NCBI GenBank assembly: GCA_051648405.1
Contig: JBOFFC010000104.1
Coordinates: forward strand, 12,388 to 76,387
Source of the DNA: JBOFFC01 sp051648405
Lineage (GTDB): Bacteria; Planctomycetota; Planctomycetia; Pirellulales; Lacipirellulaceae
DNA length: 64,000 nucleotides
Direction: 5' to 3'
Shown: positions 52,648-61,388 of the stretch, piece after piece
How positions within the stretch are numbered: the stretch's first letter is position 1
Layout of the letters: every line of letters begins with the position of its first letter
Notes under the pieces: generated by a model
Told to the model about the DNA's origin: nothing
Database searches by the model: none
The model's input: only the letters and a program-made list of their open reading frames with translations
Position numbers and translations under genes: made by a program

Positions 52648-54438
52648 TCACAGATCCACCTTCACCGCCAACTCCTTGAGCTGCTTCGCATCGACCAAGC
52701 CCGGGGCTTCGGTCATTAGGTCGGTCGCTTTTTGCGTCTTCGGGAAGGCGATCACGTCGCGGATGTTGTCGAGCTTGCCGAACAGCATCACCACGCGGTC
52801 GATCCCCAGGGCGATGCCGCCGTGCGGCGGGGCGCCGTACTGCAGGGCGTCGAGCAGGAAGCCGAAGCGGTCCTGGGCGATCTCGGCGTCGATCCCCAGC
52901 AGGCCGAAGACCTTCGACTGCACCCCCGCGTCGTGGATCCGGATCGTCCCGCCACCGGCTTCGTAGCCGTTGATGATCAGGTCGTAGGCCTTCGCGCGGC
53001 ACTTGCCCGGGTCGCTGTCGAGGTTCGCGACGTGTTCGTCGAGCGGCGCCGTGAAGGGGTGGTGCATCGCCGACCAGCGGCCGATCGCCTGCGGGTTGTC
53101 GGCGTCCTCGGTGCGCTCGAACATCGGGAACTCGACGACCCACGAGAAGTTCATCTCGTTGGGGTCGTAGAGCTTCATCTCCTCGCCGATCTTCTTGCGC
53201 AGGTTGTGCAGCACCTTGCACGACGGCAGCCACTGGTCGGCCGAGAAGAGGACCAGCGCGCCGGCCTTCGCTTCCACACGCGCGCCGAGCTCGGCCAGCA
53301 CCTCGGGGGGGAAGTACTTGGCGATGTTCGAGTCGAGCTTGCCGTCCGCGTCGGCGCGGAAGTAGGCGAGCCCCTTGGCGCCGAAGTTCTTGACGAACTC
53401 CGTGAGGGCGTCGATCCCGCGACGGCTGTAGTGGTCCGACCCGCCGGGGACGCAGATCGCGCGGACGAAGCCGCCGGCGTCGAGCGCCCCTTTGAAGACC
53501 GTGAACTCGCTCTTGGCGGCGAGGTCCGAGCAATCGACGATCTCCAGCCCGTACCGCAGGTCGGGGGCGTCGTGGCCGAAGCGGCGCATCGACTCGTCGT
53601 AAGTCAGGCGTGGCAGGGGGAGCTTCAGTTCGAGCCCCAGGACCTCCCGGGCGAGCTTCTGCATCAGGCCGTCGATCATGCCGATCACGTCCTCGGCGTC
53701 GACGAACGACATCTCGAGGTCGAGCTGCGTGAACTCGGGCTGGCGGTCGGCACGGAGGTCCTCGTCGCGGAAGCAGCGCGCGACCTGCACGTAGCGGTCG
53801 TAGCCCGCCATCATCAGGATCTGCTTGTAGAGTTGCGGCGACTGCGGCAGCGCGTAGAACTTGCCGTGGTGGACGCGCGACGGCACCAGGTAATCACGCG
53901 CCCCCTCGGGAGTGCTGCGCCCCAGGACCGGCGTCTCGACGTCGAGGAAGTTGTGGTCGGCGAAGTAGTCGCGCATCCCCTTCACGATCTTGTCGCGCAG
54001 CATCAGCGTCCGCTGCATCACGGGCCGACGCAGGTCGAGGTAGCGGTGCTTGAGCCGCAGGTCCTCGTTGGGGATGTCGCTGGCGCTCTCCGACGGCGAC
54101 ACCGGCGGGGTGAGCGCCTTGTTGAGCAGCGTCAGCTCGGTGACCTGCAGCTCGATGTCCCCCGAGGCGTGCTTGGGGTTCGCCATCCCCTCGGGTCGCG
54201 GGGCGACCTTGCCGGTGACCTGGATCACGTACTCGGCCCGCAGGTCCTTCGACGCGTCGATGATCCCGTGCGCCGTCAGCGGCGGATTGAACACCACCTG
54301 GGTGATGCCGTAGCGGTCGCGGAGATCGACGAAGAGCCCGCCGCCGTGGTCGCGGTAGCTATCGACCCAGCCGCACAGCGTGACGGTCTGGCCCGAGTGG
54401 TCCTTGCGGAGGTCGCCGCAGGTGTGGGTGCGAAGCAT
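52648..54438 (-). CDS. aspS: Aspartyl-tRNA synthetase
   Basis: 596 residues, class II. The anticodon-binding OB fold starts MLRTHTCGDLRKDHSGQTV, with GWVDSYRDHGGGLFVDLRDR. Motif 2 region VARCFRDEDLRADRQPEFTQ and motif 3 region GIALGIDRVVMLFGKLDNIR are clear; the bacterial GAD insert (about residues 290-420) is present. ATG 54438 begins the conserved sequence; a frame open further upstream carries repeat-derived residues. Same strand as oleD and oleC. Confidence 0.96.
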   Translation of the reverse strand: MLRTHTCGDLRKDHSGQTVTLCGWVDSYRDHGGGLFVDLRDRYGITQVVFNPPLTAHGIIDASKDLRAEYVIQVTGKVAPRPEGMANPKHASGDIELQVTELTLLNKALTPPVSPSESASDIPNEDLRLKHRYLDLRRPVMQRTLMLRDKIVKGMRDYFADHNFLDVETPVLGRSTPEGARDYLVPSRVHHGKFYALPQSPQLYKQILMMAGYDRYVQVARCFRDEDLRADRQPEFTQLDLEMSFVDAEDVIGMIDGLMQKLAREVLGLELKLPLPRLTYDESMRRFGHDAPDLRYGLEIVDCSDLAAKSEFTVFKGALDAGGFVRAICVPGGSDHYSRRGIDALTEFVKNFGAKGLAYFRADADGKLDSNIAKYFPPEVLAELGARVEAKAGALVLFSADQWLPSCKVLHNLRKKIGEEMKLYDPNEMNFSWVVEFPMFERTEDADNPQAIGRWSAMHHPFTAPLDEHVANLDSDPGKCRAKAYDLIINGYEAGGGTIRIHDAGVQSKVFGLLGIDAEIAQDRFGFLLDALQYGAPPHGGIALGIDRVVMLFGKLDNIRDVIAFPKTQKATDLMTEAPGLVDAKQLKELAVKVDL

Positions 54439-54570
54439 GCGAAGGGGGAGGGGGGAAGGCGGAGGGCGGAAGTCGGAATCGTTGGCCGCTCCCCTCGTGG
54501 GAGCGCTCGACGCAAAGCAAGCCGCCGATTGTATTTGCGCCACCGCCACCAGAGAAGGCGACCCCCCGAT

Positions 54571-55629
54571 TCATTCCCCCTTCCGCGTTCCGCCTTCCCC
54601 CTTCGCCGCGATCCACTCCCCCAGCCGCCGCATCCCTTCCTCAGTCGAAACCCGCGGCCGGTAACCGAAGTCGCGGGTCGCGGCTTCGGCGTCGAACCAG
54701 TGGTCGGTCGAGAGCGAGCGGGCGACGAACCGCGTCATCGCCGGCTCGCGGTCGAAGTCGCGTCGCAGCCAGTGGGCGAACTCGAGCGCGGCCCCTGCGG
54801 CGTAGGCCGTGCGGGCCGACACGCTGCGCCGCACCGGCGGCAATCCCGCGAGCGCGAGCAGCTCGTCGATCCATCGCCAGCAATCGACCGGCTCTCCCTG
54901 AGAGACGAAGTACGCCTTGCCGCCGCACGCCGGGTCGGGCGCGGCGAGGGCGTCGAGCGCGTCGAGGTGCGCCCGGGCCGCGTTCTCGACGTAGACCATG
55001 TCGACGCGGTTCTTGCCCGCCCCCACGCGGCGCAGCTTCCCCGCGCGAGCCCGCTCGAACAGCCGCGCTGTGAGGTGCTGGTCGCGTGGCCCCCACACGA
55101 GGTGCGGCCGCAGCGCAACGGTTCGCAGCGTCGAGCCGTTTGCGCTGGTCGAGCGGTCCTGCGCGAGGACCATCTGCTCGGCGAGCGCCTTGGTGTGCGG
55201 GTAGTGGGCGAGCCAGCGCGTGGGGTAGGGCGCCGACGCATCGACGCCGCGCTGGTCGCACGTGCCCCACGAAGCGGCGTCGAACGTCACGCTGGGGCTC
55301 GACGTGAAGACCAGTCGCCGGACGCCGAGCGCGTGGCACGCCGACAGGACGTTGAGCGTCCCCTGGACGTTCGTCTGGAAGTAGTCGATCGCGCGGCCCC
55401 AGACGCCGACCTTGCCCCCGACGTGCAGCACGCCATCGACGCCTTCGCAGGCGGCAACGACCGCCGCGCGGTTTGCCAGGTCGCCGCGGTGCATCGCGAC
55501 GCCCAGCGCCTCGAGTTCCGGGTACTCGCCCCGCGCCAGGCCCCGCACGTGGTCGCCGCGCGCTACGAGCTGCTCGCAGACGTAGCGCCCCAAGAAGCCG
55601 CCGGCGCCGGTGACGAGGAAGGTTCGCAA
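54571..55629 (-). CDS. oleD: OleD-like 2-alkyl-3-oxoalkanoate reductase
   Basis: NAD(P)-dependent reductase of the long-chain olefin pathway, 352 residues, short-chain dehydrogenase/epimerase fold. Features: VTGAGGFLGRYVCEQLVARG, RGDLANRAAVVAACEGVDGV, KVGVWGRAIDYFQTNVQGT, VFTSSPSV, the YPHTKALAEQ active-site Tyr/Lys motif, and LRPHLVWGPRDQHL. These match OleD closely, and oleC is the next gene. The start is TTG with no ribosome site, and the upstream sequence and last 10 residues (EGGTRKGE) are repeat-derived. Alternative: an NSDHL-like sterol or steroid dehydrogenase, less likely given oleC. Confidence 0.8.
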   Translation of the reverse strand: MRTFLVTGAGGFLGRYVCEQLVARGDHVRGLARGEYPELEALGVAMHRGDLANRAAVVAACEGVDGVLHVGGKVGVWGRAIDYFQTNVQGTLNVLSACHALGVRRLVFTSSPSVTFDAASWGTCDQRGVDASAPYPTRWLAHYPHTKALAEQMVLAQDRSTSANGSTLRTVALRPHLVWGPRDQHLTARLFERARAGKLRRVGAGKNRVDMVYVENAARAHLDALDALAAPDPACGGKAYFVSQGEPVDCWRWIDELLALAGLPPVRRSVSARTAYAAGAALEFAHWLRRDFDREPAMTRFVARSLSTDHWFDAEAATRDFGYRPRVSTEEGMRRLGEWIAAKGEGGTRKGE

Positions 55630-55662
55630 AATGCGGAAGTCGGAGTGCGGAATACGGAAAGA
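55620..55662. repeat. Interspersed repeat (ATGCGGAAGTCGGAGTGCGG type)
   Basis: Word repeat at the 5' end of oleD, sharing the GCGGAAT/ATTCCGC wording with the insert inside oleC at 56371-56402. Confidence 0.6.
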
Positions 55663-55699
55663 ACGAGAAATCGACTCGGACTACAAGGCGGAAGGCGAT

Positions 55700-55719
55700 C
55701 CCCCGACGTCAGTCGGGGG
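55700..55719. repeat. Hairpin at the 3' end of oleC
   Basis: CCCCCGAC-GTCA-GTCGGGGG, a perfect 8-bp stem. oleC's stop codon lies in its loop and the last residues (DSPD) in its arm. Confidence 0.85.
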
Positions 55720-57541
55720 AGTCACCCTGCGGTTGTCTCACAACCCCCAACCGCTTCTCGGCCCACACGGCCAGCTCCTCGCGGCGGATCTTTGAGTTGT
55801 GGCGGACGTCGGTGGGGAGTTTGGGGTGGAACAAGACCGTCTTCGCCGCCGGGATCAGGGCCGCGAGCGTCGCGGCGACCTCCGAGTCGGAAGGCCCCCG
55901 CACCGCGCTGCGCTGGACGACGACACACGGCCGACGATCTTGCCCCTCGCCGATCGCCACAAGCGCCGACTTCTCGACGACCGGGTTGGAGTTCACAACG
56001 CCCTCAAAACACTCCGTGTACAGGGTCCCCGTGTCGGTAACCACCCGTTGCGACTTCCGGCCGCAGTACCAGAAGCGCTCGGCGTCGTCGAAGTAACCGA
56101 CATCGCCGGTGCGGTGCCAGGTCGTGCCGGCGTCGGCGATCTTTGCGAGGGCGTTGTGGCGATTCGCTCCGGGCGCTGACGCTTCCGGCTCTCGGGTTAG
56201 GTAGCGCTGGCTGACTTGGGGGCCGCGGACGATGAGCTCGCCGATCTCGCAGAGGGGCATCGCTTCCGTCTCGTCGATCGTCGCGATCGTGTCGTCGCGG
56301 ATGCGGATGACACGCCAGTCGAAGTCAAACGAAGCTCCGCTTCCTTGCGGGCGCGGCTCAACGTTATTCGATTCCGCATTCCGAGTTCCGCATTCCGCAT
56401 TCCCCCCGAACCTGCGCCCGACGCAGACCCCCGCGCCACCGTCGGTCTTCGCCGCCGTCTCGCCCAAGATCTCGCGCGCCTCGATCGTCGCGATCGGCAG
56501 CGCCTCGGTCATGCCGTAGGGGGTGTGCAGCTCGGCTTCGGGGTGGACGCAGGCGAGCGTGCGGCGGATCACTTTCGCGGGGACCGGGGCGCCGCACGAG
56601 AGGACCTTGCGCAGCGTCGGGACCGACGCGCCGTTCTCCTCGCAGTGGCGGCTCAGCCGGTCCCACACGGCCGGCGACGCGAAGGCCTGCGTCACCTTCC
56701 AGTCGTTGGCCGCCCGCAGCACCTTCGCGGGGTCGCACGACGCAGGGCGTGCGAAGTCCATCTCGGGGAGTACCGTCGTGATCCCGCACGCCACGTTGAA
56801 CAGCCCGAACAGCGGGAAGCAGGCGAGGTCGATGGCGCCGGGCCGCAGGTCGTACTGCTGTTGGATCATCGCGCACTGCGTGGCGAACGTGCCGTGCGTG
56901 TAGAGGACCCCCTTCGGCGGGCCGGTGCTGCCAGAGGTGAAGACGATCGCCGCGGGGGCGTTGGCGGTGGTGTGCGGAAGCGTTGTTTCGGCGGGAGGTA
57001 TCCGGGTACCCGGGACGCCCCCTCCCCTAGCCCCTCCCCCCTTGGGGGAGCGGGATACGGCGTCCCCGAGGATTCTCAAGGCGTCGAGCGTCTCGCCCCC
57101 CCAAAGCCAGCGGCGGCCGACGGTGACGTTGAGCTTCGCCTTCGGGAACCGCGACCGGTACGCCAGCCGCAGCGCGTGCCCGATTGGGATCGCGACGAAC
57201 CCCTCCGGCTCGGTCGATGAGAGGCAGTCGATGATGTGCTTCCGCCCCAACCCCGAATCGACCAGCACCATCGTTGCCCCGCTGCGGAGTAAGGCGAAGA
57301 CGAGCGTGACGAACTCTGGCCCCGGTCGCACCAGCAGCGCAAGCCGTGTCCCGGGCCGGACCCCCATCGCGACGAGCCCACGGGCGAGCCGCGTGGCGTC
57401 GGAGTCGAGTTCGGCGAACGTCACCCGTCGGTACCCCGTCCCCTTCGCGGCGGCCACGGCGACGTCCCGCGGCCGCTCGCGCGCCGCAACGGCGAGCCGG
57501 TCGGCGACGTTGCAGCGGGGCGTGGGGAGCGACTCGGGCAT
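55709..57541 (-). CDS. oleC: OleC-like AMP-dependent synthetase (beta-lactone synthetase)
   Basis: Converts 2-alkyl-3-hydroxyalkanoate to a beta-lactone with ATP, the step before OleB. 610 residues. ATP motif IVFTSGSTGPPKGVLYTHG; also RPGTRLALLVRPGPEFVTLV, CFPLFGLFNVACGITTVLPE, APVPAKVIRRTLACVHPEA and HTPYGMTEALPIATIEAREI, all typical of OleC rather than general acyl-CoA ligases. The protein is interrupted by three repeat-derived, in-frame inserts: SPKGGGARGGGVPGTRIPPA, FGGNAECGTRNAESNNVEP and REPEASAPGANRHN. oleD follows on the same strand; oleA and oleB are not in the window. Confidence 0.85.
   Translation of the reverse strand: MPESLPTPRCNVADRLAVAARERPRDVAVAAAKGTGYRRVTFAELDSDATRLARGLVAMGVRPGTRLALLVRPGPEFVTLVFALLRSGATMVLVDSGLGRKHIIDCLSSTEPEGFVAIPIGHALRLAYRSRFPKAKLNVTVGRRWLWGGETLDALRILGDAVSRSPKGGGARGGGVPGTRIPPAETTLPHTTANAPAAIVFTSGSTGPPKGVLYTHGTFATQCAMIQQQYDLRPGAIDLACFPLFGLFNVACGITTVLPEMDFARPASCDPAKVLRAANDWKVTQAFASPAVWDRLSRHCEENGASVPTLRKVLSCGAPVPAKVIRRTLACVHPEAELHTPYGMTEALPIATIEAREILGETAAKTDGGAGVCVGRRFGGNAECGTRNAESNNVEPRPQGSGASFDFDWRVIRIRDDTIATIDETEAMPLCEIGELIVRGPQVSQRYLTREPEASAPGANRHNALAKIADAGTTWHRTGDVGYFDDAERFWYCGRKSQRVVTDTGTLYTECFEGVVNSNPVVEKSALVAIGEGQDRRPCVVVQRSAVRGPSDSEVAATLAALIPAAKTVLFHPKLPTDVRHNSKIRREELAVWAEKRLGVVRQPQGDSPD
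56163..56195. repeat. Repeat insert 1 in oleC
   Basis: GGGCGCTGACGCTTCCGGCT, the same word as the arms of the 34331-34400 palindrome. Translated in frame as REPEASAPGA. Confidence 0.8.
56371..56402. repeat. Repeat insert 2 in oleC
   Basis: Short direct repeats of ATTCCGC/GTTCCGC. Translated in frame as NAECGTRNAES. Confidence 0.85.
57018..57053. repeat. Repeat insert 3 in oleC
   Basis: Poly-C/poly-G palindrome (CCCCTCCCCCCTTGGGGGAG core), as in mutS. Translated in frame as SPKGGGARGGGVP. Confidence 0.85.
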
Positions 57542-57640
57542 CCGACGATTGTCGCCGAAACGCCGCGCTGGGATTAGCCCCGGGTCTGTGACCCGCGGCC
57601 AACGGGCGAAGGATCAACCCATTTGGTAATCTTCTCTGCG

Positions 57641-58210
57641 ATGCCCAAACCCAACCCCCGCCGTCGTAGCGATCCCACCAAGGGAAAGGCCGCCAAACCG
57701 GGCGCCGTGGCGGTCCAGCAGACCGCCGGCGTGTGGGCCTTCGTCCACCCGCGCGAGGTGGACGAGCGCGCCGAGGACCTCGCCGAAGTCCGGGAGATGA
57801 TCGAGGCCGGGGAGCTCGACGTCGCGGTCGATGAGCTCCGCTGGCTGCTGTCGGCGTGCAGCGACTTCATCGAGGCGCACGCGATGCTTGGCGAGCTGGC
57901 GGTCGAGATGACCGAGGACGTCGAACTCGCGCGCGGGCACTTCGGCTACGCGTTCCAGCTTGGGGAGCGGGCGCTCGATCGCACGGGGAAGCCGCGCCCA
58001 CTGCCCGGCGCGCACCCGGCGAACCGCGCGTGGTTCGAGGCGGCGCGGGGGCTTGCTTGGTGCTTCGAGAAGCTCGGCCGCCCGACCGACGCCGATGGGG
58101 TGCTGGCCATCGTCCGGCGGTGCGATCCCTCGGACCCGTCGGGGGTCGGGAGCCTGCTCGACTCGATGCGATCCGGCGGGCTGCCGATCGTCGAGCTAGG
58201 GGGACCGTGA
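57641..58210 (+). CDS. TPR-like protein of unknown function
   Basis: 189 residues. After a basic start (MPKPNPRRRSDPTKGKAA) comes a helical-repeat region: VREMIEAGELDVAVDELRWL, ACSDFIEAHAMLGELAVEM, LARGHFGYAFQLGERALDR and FEAARGLAWCFEKLGRPTDA, which resembles TPR units. No catalytic motif. Divergent from oleC with 99 bases between. The chosen ATG gives a more natural beginning than the GTG at 57623. Confidence 0.75.
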   Translation: MPKPNPRRRSDPTKGKAAKPGAVAVQQTAGVWAFVHPREVDERAEDLAEVREMIEAGELDVAVDELRWLLSACSDFIEAHAMLGELAVEMTEDVELARGHFGYAFQLGERALDRTGKPRPLPGAHPANRAWFEAARGLAWCFEKLGRPTDADGVLAIVRRCDPSDPSGVGSLLDSMRSGGLPIVELGGP

Positions 58211-58264
58211 GCACGCTGCGCGATTGCGACGCGCAAGCTCTTCCGGTCGAGCGTTACGGATGGC

Positions 58265-58420
58265 TAACAGCCTGTTGAAAAACGCCGTCGTGGCGTTTTT
58301 CAACCTCGCCAAGCTCACGGCCGAGCCGCTCGCGGCTCGCGAAACCGCGGCGAAAGCGCCACGGTTTCGACGTCGCCTCCCTGCGACCACGCAGCCTGTC
58401 GAAAAATCAACAGGCTGCTA
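58265..58420 (+). mobile_element. MITE/REP-like element, copy 3 (156 bp)
   Basis: Starts TAACAGCCTGTTGAAAAACG and ends ATCAACAGGCTGCTA, with one mismatch between the terminal repeats. Contains all hairpins intact: GAAAAACGCC-GTCGT-GGCGTTTTTC (terminator-like in both directions), GAGCCG-CTCG-CGGCTC, GAAACCG/CGGTTTC, and a terminal one formed by CAGCCTGTCGA with TCAACAGGCTG. Confidence 0.9.
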
Positions 58421-58468
58421 AGCTAGCGGCTCGGTTCCCACCGGCCTCGCCCCCTTCTGTCGCCCCGC

Positions 58469-60469
58469 ATGTCGAGTCGCTTCGCGCTGTCGATGCTGAT
58501 GCTGGCGACGGCGATCGGGGGCGTCGTCTGGATCGTCTCGGCGGGTCGACTCCCCCCGGCCGACTTCACGTTCAACAACGACACCGAGATCGAGTCGCTC
58601 GACCCGGCGGTCGTGACCGGTCAGCCCGAGGGGCGGATCATCGAGTCGCTCTACGAAGGGCTCGTTCGGCTGAGCGCGAAGGACCGCACCCCCAAGCCGG
58701 GAGTCGCCGAGCGGTGGGAGGTGTCCGAGGACGGGCGGACCTACACGTTCTTCCTTAGGAAGGACGCCAAGTGGTCCGACGGGTCCCCCGTCACGTCGGC
58801 GGACTTCGTCTACTCGATGCGGCGATTCCTCGACCCGCGGACCCTAGCCGAGTACGCGTACCAGGCGTGGTACCTGAAGAACGCCCAGCGCTACAGCCGG
58901 GCGGCACGCGGAGTGAACGTCGGCGACCCGGTCGAGGTCGAGCTGCACACCCGCGCCCAAGGGGCGCGTCCGCACGCCCGTGGCGAGCTCGTGAAGGGGG
59001 TCCTCGAAGCGATCGAGACGGACCTCGGCGCATCGGCCGTGGCGCTCGCAAAAGCCGACAGCTACGCCGAGCTACGGACGTTCGTCGTGCGCGTCGGCGA
59101 CGCCGAGCGGCGGTTCCGTGTCGTCGAGGAAGGGGCGACTGTCGCGAAAGGGGTCGAGCCGTGCGCGCAGCTCCTGCTCGACTTCAACGAGGTCGGGTTC
59201 CGCGCCCCGGACGACCACACGGTGGTCACCGAGCTGAACGAGCCGACCGCGTTTTGGTTGCAGCTCCTTGGTTTCTACCCCCTCGCGCCGGTCAACCAGC
59301 GGTGCATCGAGACGCACGGCTCGCCGCGCTGGACCGACGCCGGGAAGATCGTCACGAACGGCCCGTTTCAGCTCGAGTTCCGCCGACTCCGCGACCGCAT
59401 CCGGATGCGGAAGAACCCCCACTTCTGGGGCCGCGACGGCGTGAAGCTCGACGTGGTCGATGCGCTCGCCGTCGAGTCGATGACGACCAGCTTCAACCTC
59501 TACGAGACGGGCAAAGTCGATTGGATCACCAAGGTCTCGCCGCTGATCGCTAAGGAGCTGCTGAAGGTCGAGCCCCCGCGTCCCGACTTCAACCCGAAGC
59601 CTCAGTACGGCACGTACTTCTACAGCTTCAACGTCGAGCGCGAGCCGCTGGACGACGTGCGCGTGCGGCGGGCCTTGGTGATGGCGCTCGACCGCGACGA
59701 GATCATCCGCACCGCCTGCGCGGGGGAGGTCCCCGCCTACTCGTTCGTCCCCCCGGGGACCCCCGGGTACGTGTCCCCGCGCTGCCCCGAGCACGACGTC
59801 GATGGGGCGCGCAAGCTGCTCGCCGAGGCGGGTTACCCCGACGGGCAGGGCTTCCCCAAGATCGAGCTGCTGTACAACACCGAGGACCAGCACCAGACGA
59901 TCGCCGAGCTGATCCGCAAGCAATGGCGGCGCGGTCTACGGATCAACGTCGCGACGCGCAACGAAGAGTGGGCCACCTACCTGTCGAGCCAGCGGCAACA
60001 GCGCTACGACGCGATCCGCCGCGCCTGGATTGGCGACTACATCGACCCCAACACGTTCCTCGACCTCTACGTGACCGGCGGCGAGAACAACAACACGGGC
60101 TGGGGGAACCCCGAGTACGACCGACTGATCGCGGGTTCGAAGACCGAAGTCGATCCGGTGAAGCGGCTCGCGCTGCTGCGCGACGCCGAGCGGATCCTGA
60201 TGGCCGAGGTCCCGATCCTGCCGATCTACAACTACGTTTCGCGGAGTCTGGTTCGGCCGCACGTCCGTGGGTTCTGGAGCAACCTGCAAGACACGCACCC
60301 GCTGCAAGCGATCTGGATCGACCGCTCGGGGACGGAGCTCAACGAGTTCATGGCGCCCAACGGCGACGCGCCCCCCTCCGCGTCCGCCACACCCGCCCCC
60401 GACGTGCCTGGTGCCGACGTGCCTGCTTCCGGCAAGGCCGAGCCCGCAGCGGAGCCCGCCGCCGGATGA
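58469..60469 (+). CDS. oppA: Peptide ABC transporter substrate-binding protein (OppA-like)
   Basis: 666 residues, periplasmic SBP family 5. A signal/anchor helix (SMLMLATAIGGVVWIVSAG) leads to FTFNNDTEIESLDPAVVTGQ, GLVRLSAKDRTPKPGVAERW, FFLRKDAKWSDGSPVTSADF and VRRALVMALDRDEI, all typical. A 90-residue insert (about 150-240) lies before FNEVGFRAPDDHTVVTELNE. The C-terminus is Pro/Ala-rich (SASATPAPDVPGADVPASG). Its TGA overlaps the ATG of oppB. Confidence 0.9.
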   Translation: MSSRFALSMLMLATAIGGVVWIVSAGRLPPADFTFNNDTEIESLDPAVVTGQPEGRIIESLYEGLVRLSAKDRTPKPGVAERWEVSEDGRTYTFFLRKDAKWSDGSPVTSADFVYSMRRFLDPRTLAEYAYQAWYLKNAQRYSRAARGVNVGDPVEVELHTRAQGARPHARGELVKGVLEAIETDLGASAVALAKADSYAELRTFVVRVGDAERRFRVVEEGATVAKGVEPCAQLLLDFNEVGFRAPDDHTVVTELNEPTAFWLQLLGFYPLAPVNQRCIETHGSPRWTDAGKIVTNGPFQLEFRRLRDRIRMRKNPHFWGRDGVKLDVVDALAVESMTTSFNLYETGKVDWITKVSPLIAKELLKVEPPRPDFNPKPQYGTYFYSFNVEREPLDDVRVRRALVMALDRDEIIRTACAGEVPAYSFVPPGTPGYVSPRCPEHDVDGARKLLAEAGYPDGQGFPKIELLYNTEDQHQTIAELIRKQWRRGLRINVATRNEEWATYLSSQRQQRYDAIRRAWIGDYIDPNTFLDLYVTGGENNNTGWGNPEYDRLIAGSKTEVDPVKRLALLRDAERILMAEVPILPIYNYVSRSLVRPHVRGFWSNLQDTHPLQAIWIDRSGTELNEFMAPNGDAPPSASATPAPDVPGADVPASGKAEPAAEPAAG

Positions 60470-61380
60470 TCGGGTTCGTCGTCAAGCGCTTGTTCTGGAT
60501 GATCATCACCCTGTGGGTGGTGTTCACGGTGTCGTTCTTGCTGATGCGCGCCGTCCCCGGCGGCCCCTATAGCGCCGAGCGGGCGCTCGAGCCCGAGATC
60601 GAGGCGAACATCAAGCGGCAGTTCGACCTCGACAAGCCGCTATGGCAGCAGTACGCCAAGCAGTTGTTGCGGACCGTCTCGGGGGACCTCGGGCTGTCGA
60701 TGCGGCGGGACATCCGCGTGAACGACCTGGTGGGCCAGGGGCTTCCGGTGTCGGCGGCGCTCGGTTCGCTGGCCCTCGCGCTCGCCTTCACGCTTGGTCT
60801 CGCGGCGGGGATCACGTCGGCGGTGTGCCGCGGGTCGTGGGCCGACTTCGCGCTGATGTCGCTGGCGACGATCGGGATCGCGCTGCCGAACTTTATCGTC
60901 GCCGGGTTCGCCATCATCCTGTTCGTGTTCCTGATCCCGCTGCTTCCAGCGGCCGGTTGGGGGTCCCTCGAGCAACTGATCCTCCCGGCGACCTGCTTGG
61001 GGCTCCCCTACGCTGCTTACATCGCACGGATCGCCCGCACGGGGATGCTCGACGTCCTCTCGCAGGACCACATCCGCACCGCCCGGGCGAAGGGCCTCTC
61101 GCCGTTTACCGTGGTCCTGCGCCACGCGTTGCCGACGGCGATGCTGCCGGTGGTCTCGTTCCTGGGGCCGGCCGTCGCGGGGGTGCTCACCGGTTCGCCC
61201 GTGGTGGAGCAGATCTTCGCGATCCCGGGCCTCGGTTGGCACTTTGTGAAGAGCGCGATCGACCGCGACTACACCCTGGCAATGGGGCTCGTGCTGCTCT
61301 ACACGGCGCTGCTGTACACCATGAACCTGCTCGTCGATCTTGCCTACAGCGTCCTCGACCCGCGGGTTGAGTGGGACTAA
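60466..61380 (+). CDS. oppB: Peptide ABC transporter permease (OppB-like)
   Basis: 304 residues, six helices. N-terminal VKRLFWMIITLWVVFTVSFL with RAVPGGPYSAERALEPEIEA; the EAA-loop region RIARTGMLDVLSQDHIRTAR with AKGLSPFTVVLRHALPTAML; and PVVEQIFAIPGLGWHFVKSA at the end. ATG 60466 overlaps the oppA stop in ATGA (translational coupling). Confidence 0.93.
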   Translation: MIGFVVKRLFWMIITLWVVFTVSFLLMRAVPGGPYSAERALEPEIEANIKRQFDLDKPLWQQYAKQLLRTVSGDLGLSMRRDIRVNDLVGQGLPVSAALGSLALALAFTLGLAAGITSAVCRGSWADFALMSLATIGIALPNFIVAGFAIILFVFLIPLLPAAGWGSLEQLILPATCLGLPYAAYIARIARTGMLDVLSQDHIRTARAKGLSPFTVVLRHALPTAMLPVVSFLGPAVAGVLTGSPVVEQIFAIPGLGWHFVKSAIDRDYTLAMGLVLLYTALLYTMNLLVDLAYSVLDPRVEWD

Positions 61381-61388
61381 CGAGCGCC

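Noticed and set aside
52732..56040. A 1102-codon open frame on the plus strand
   Set aside because: Antisense to aspS, oleD and oleC; composition is that of a shadow frame.
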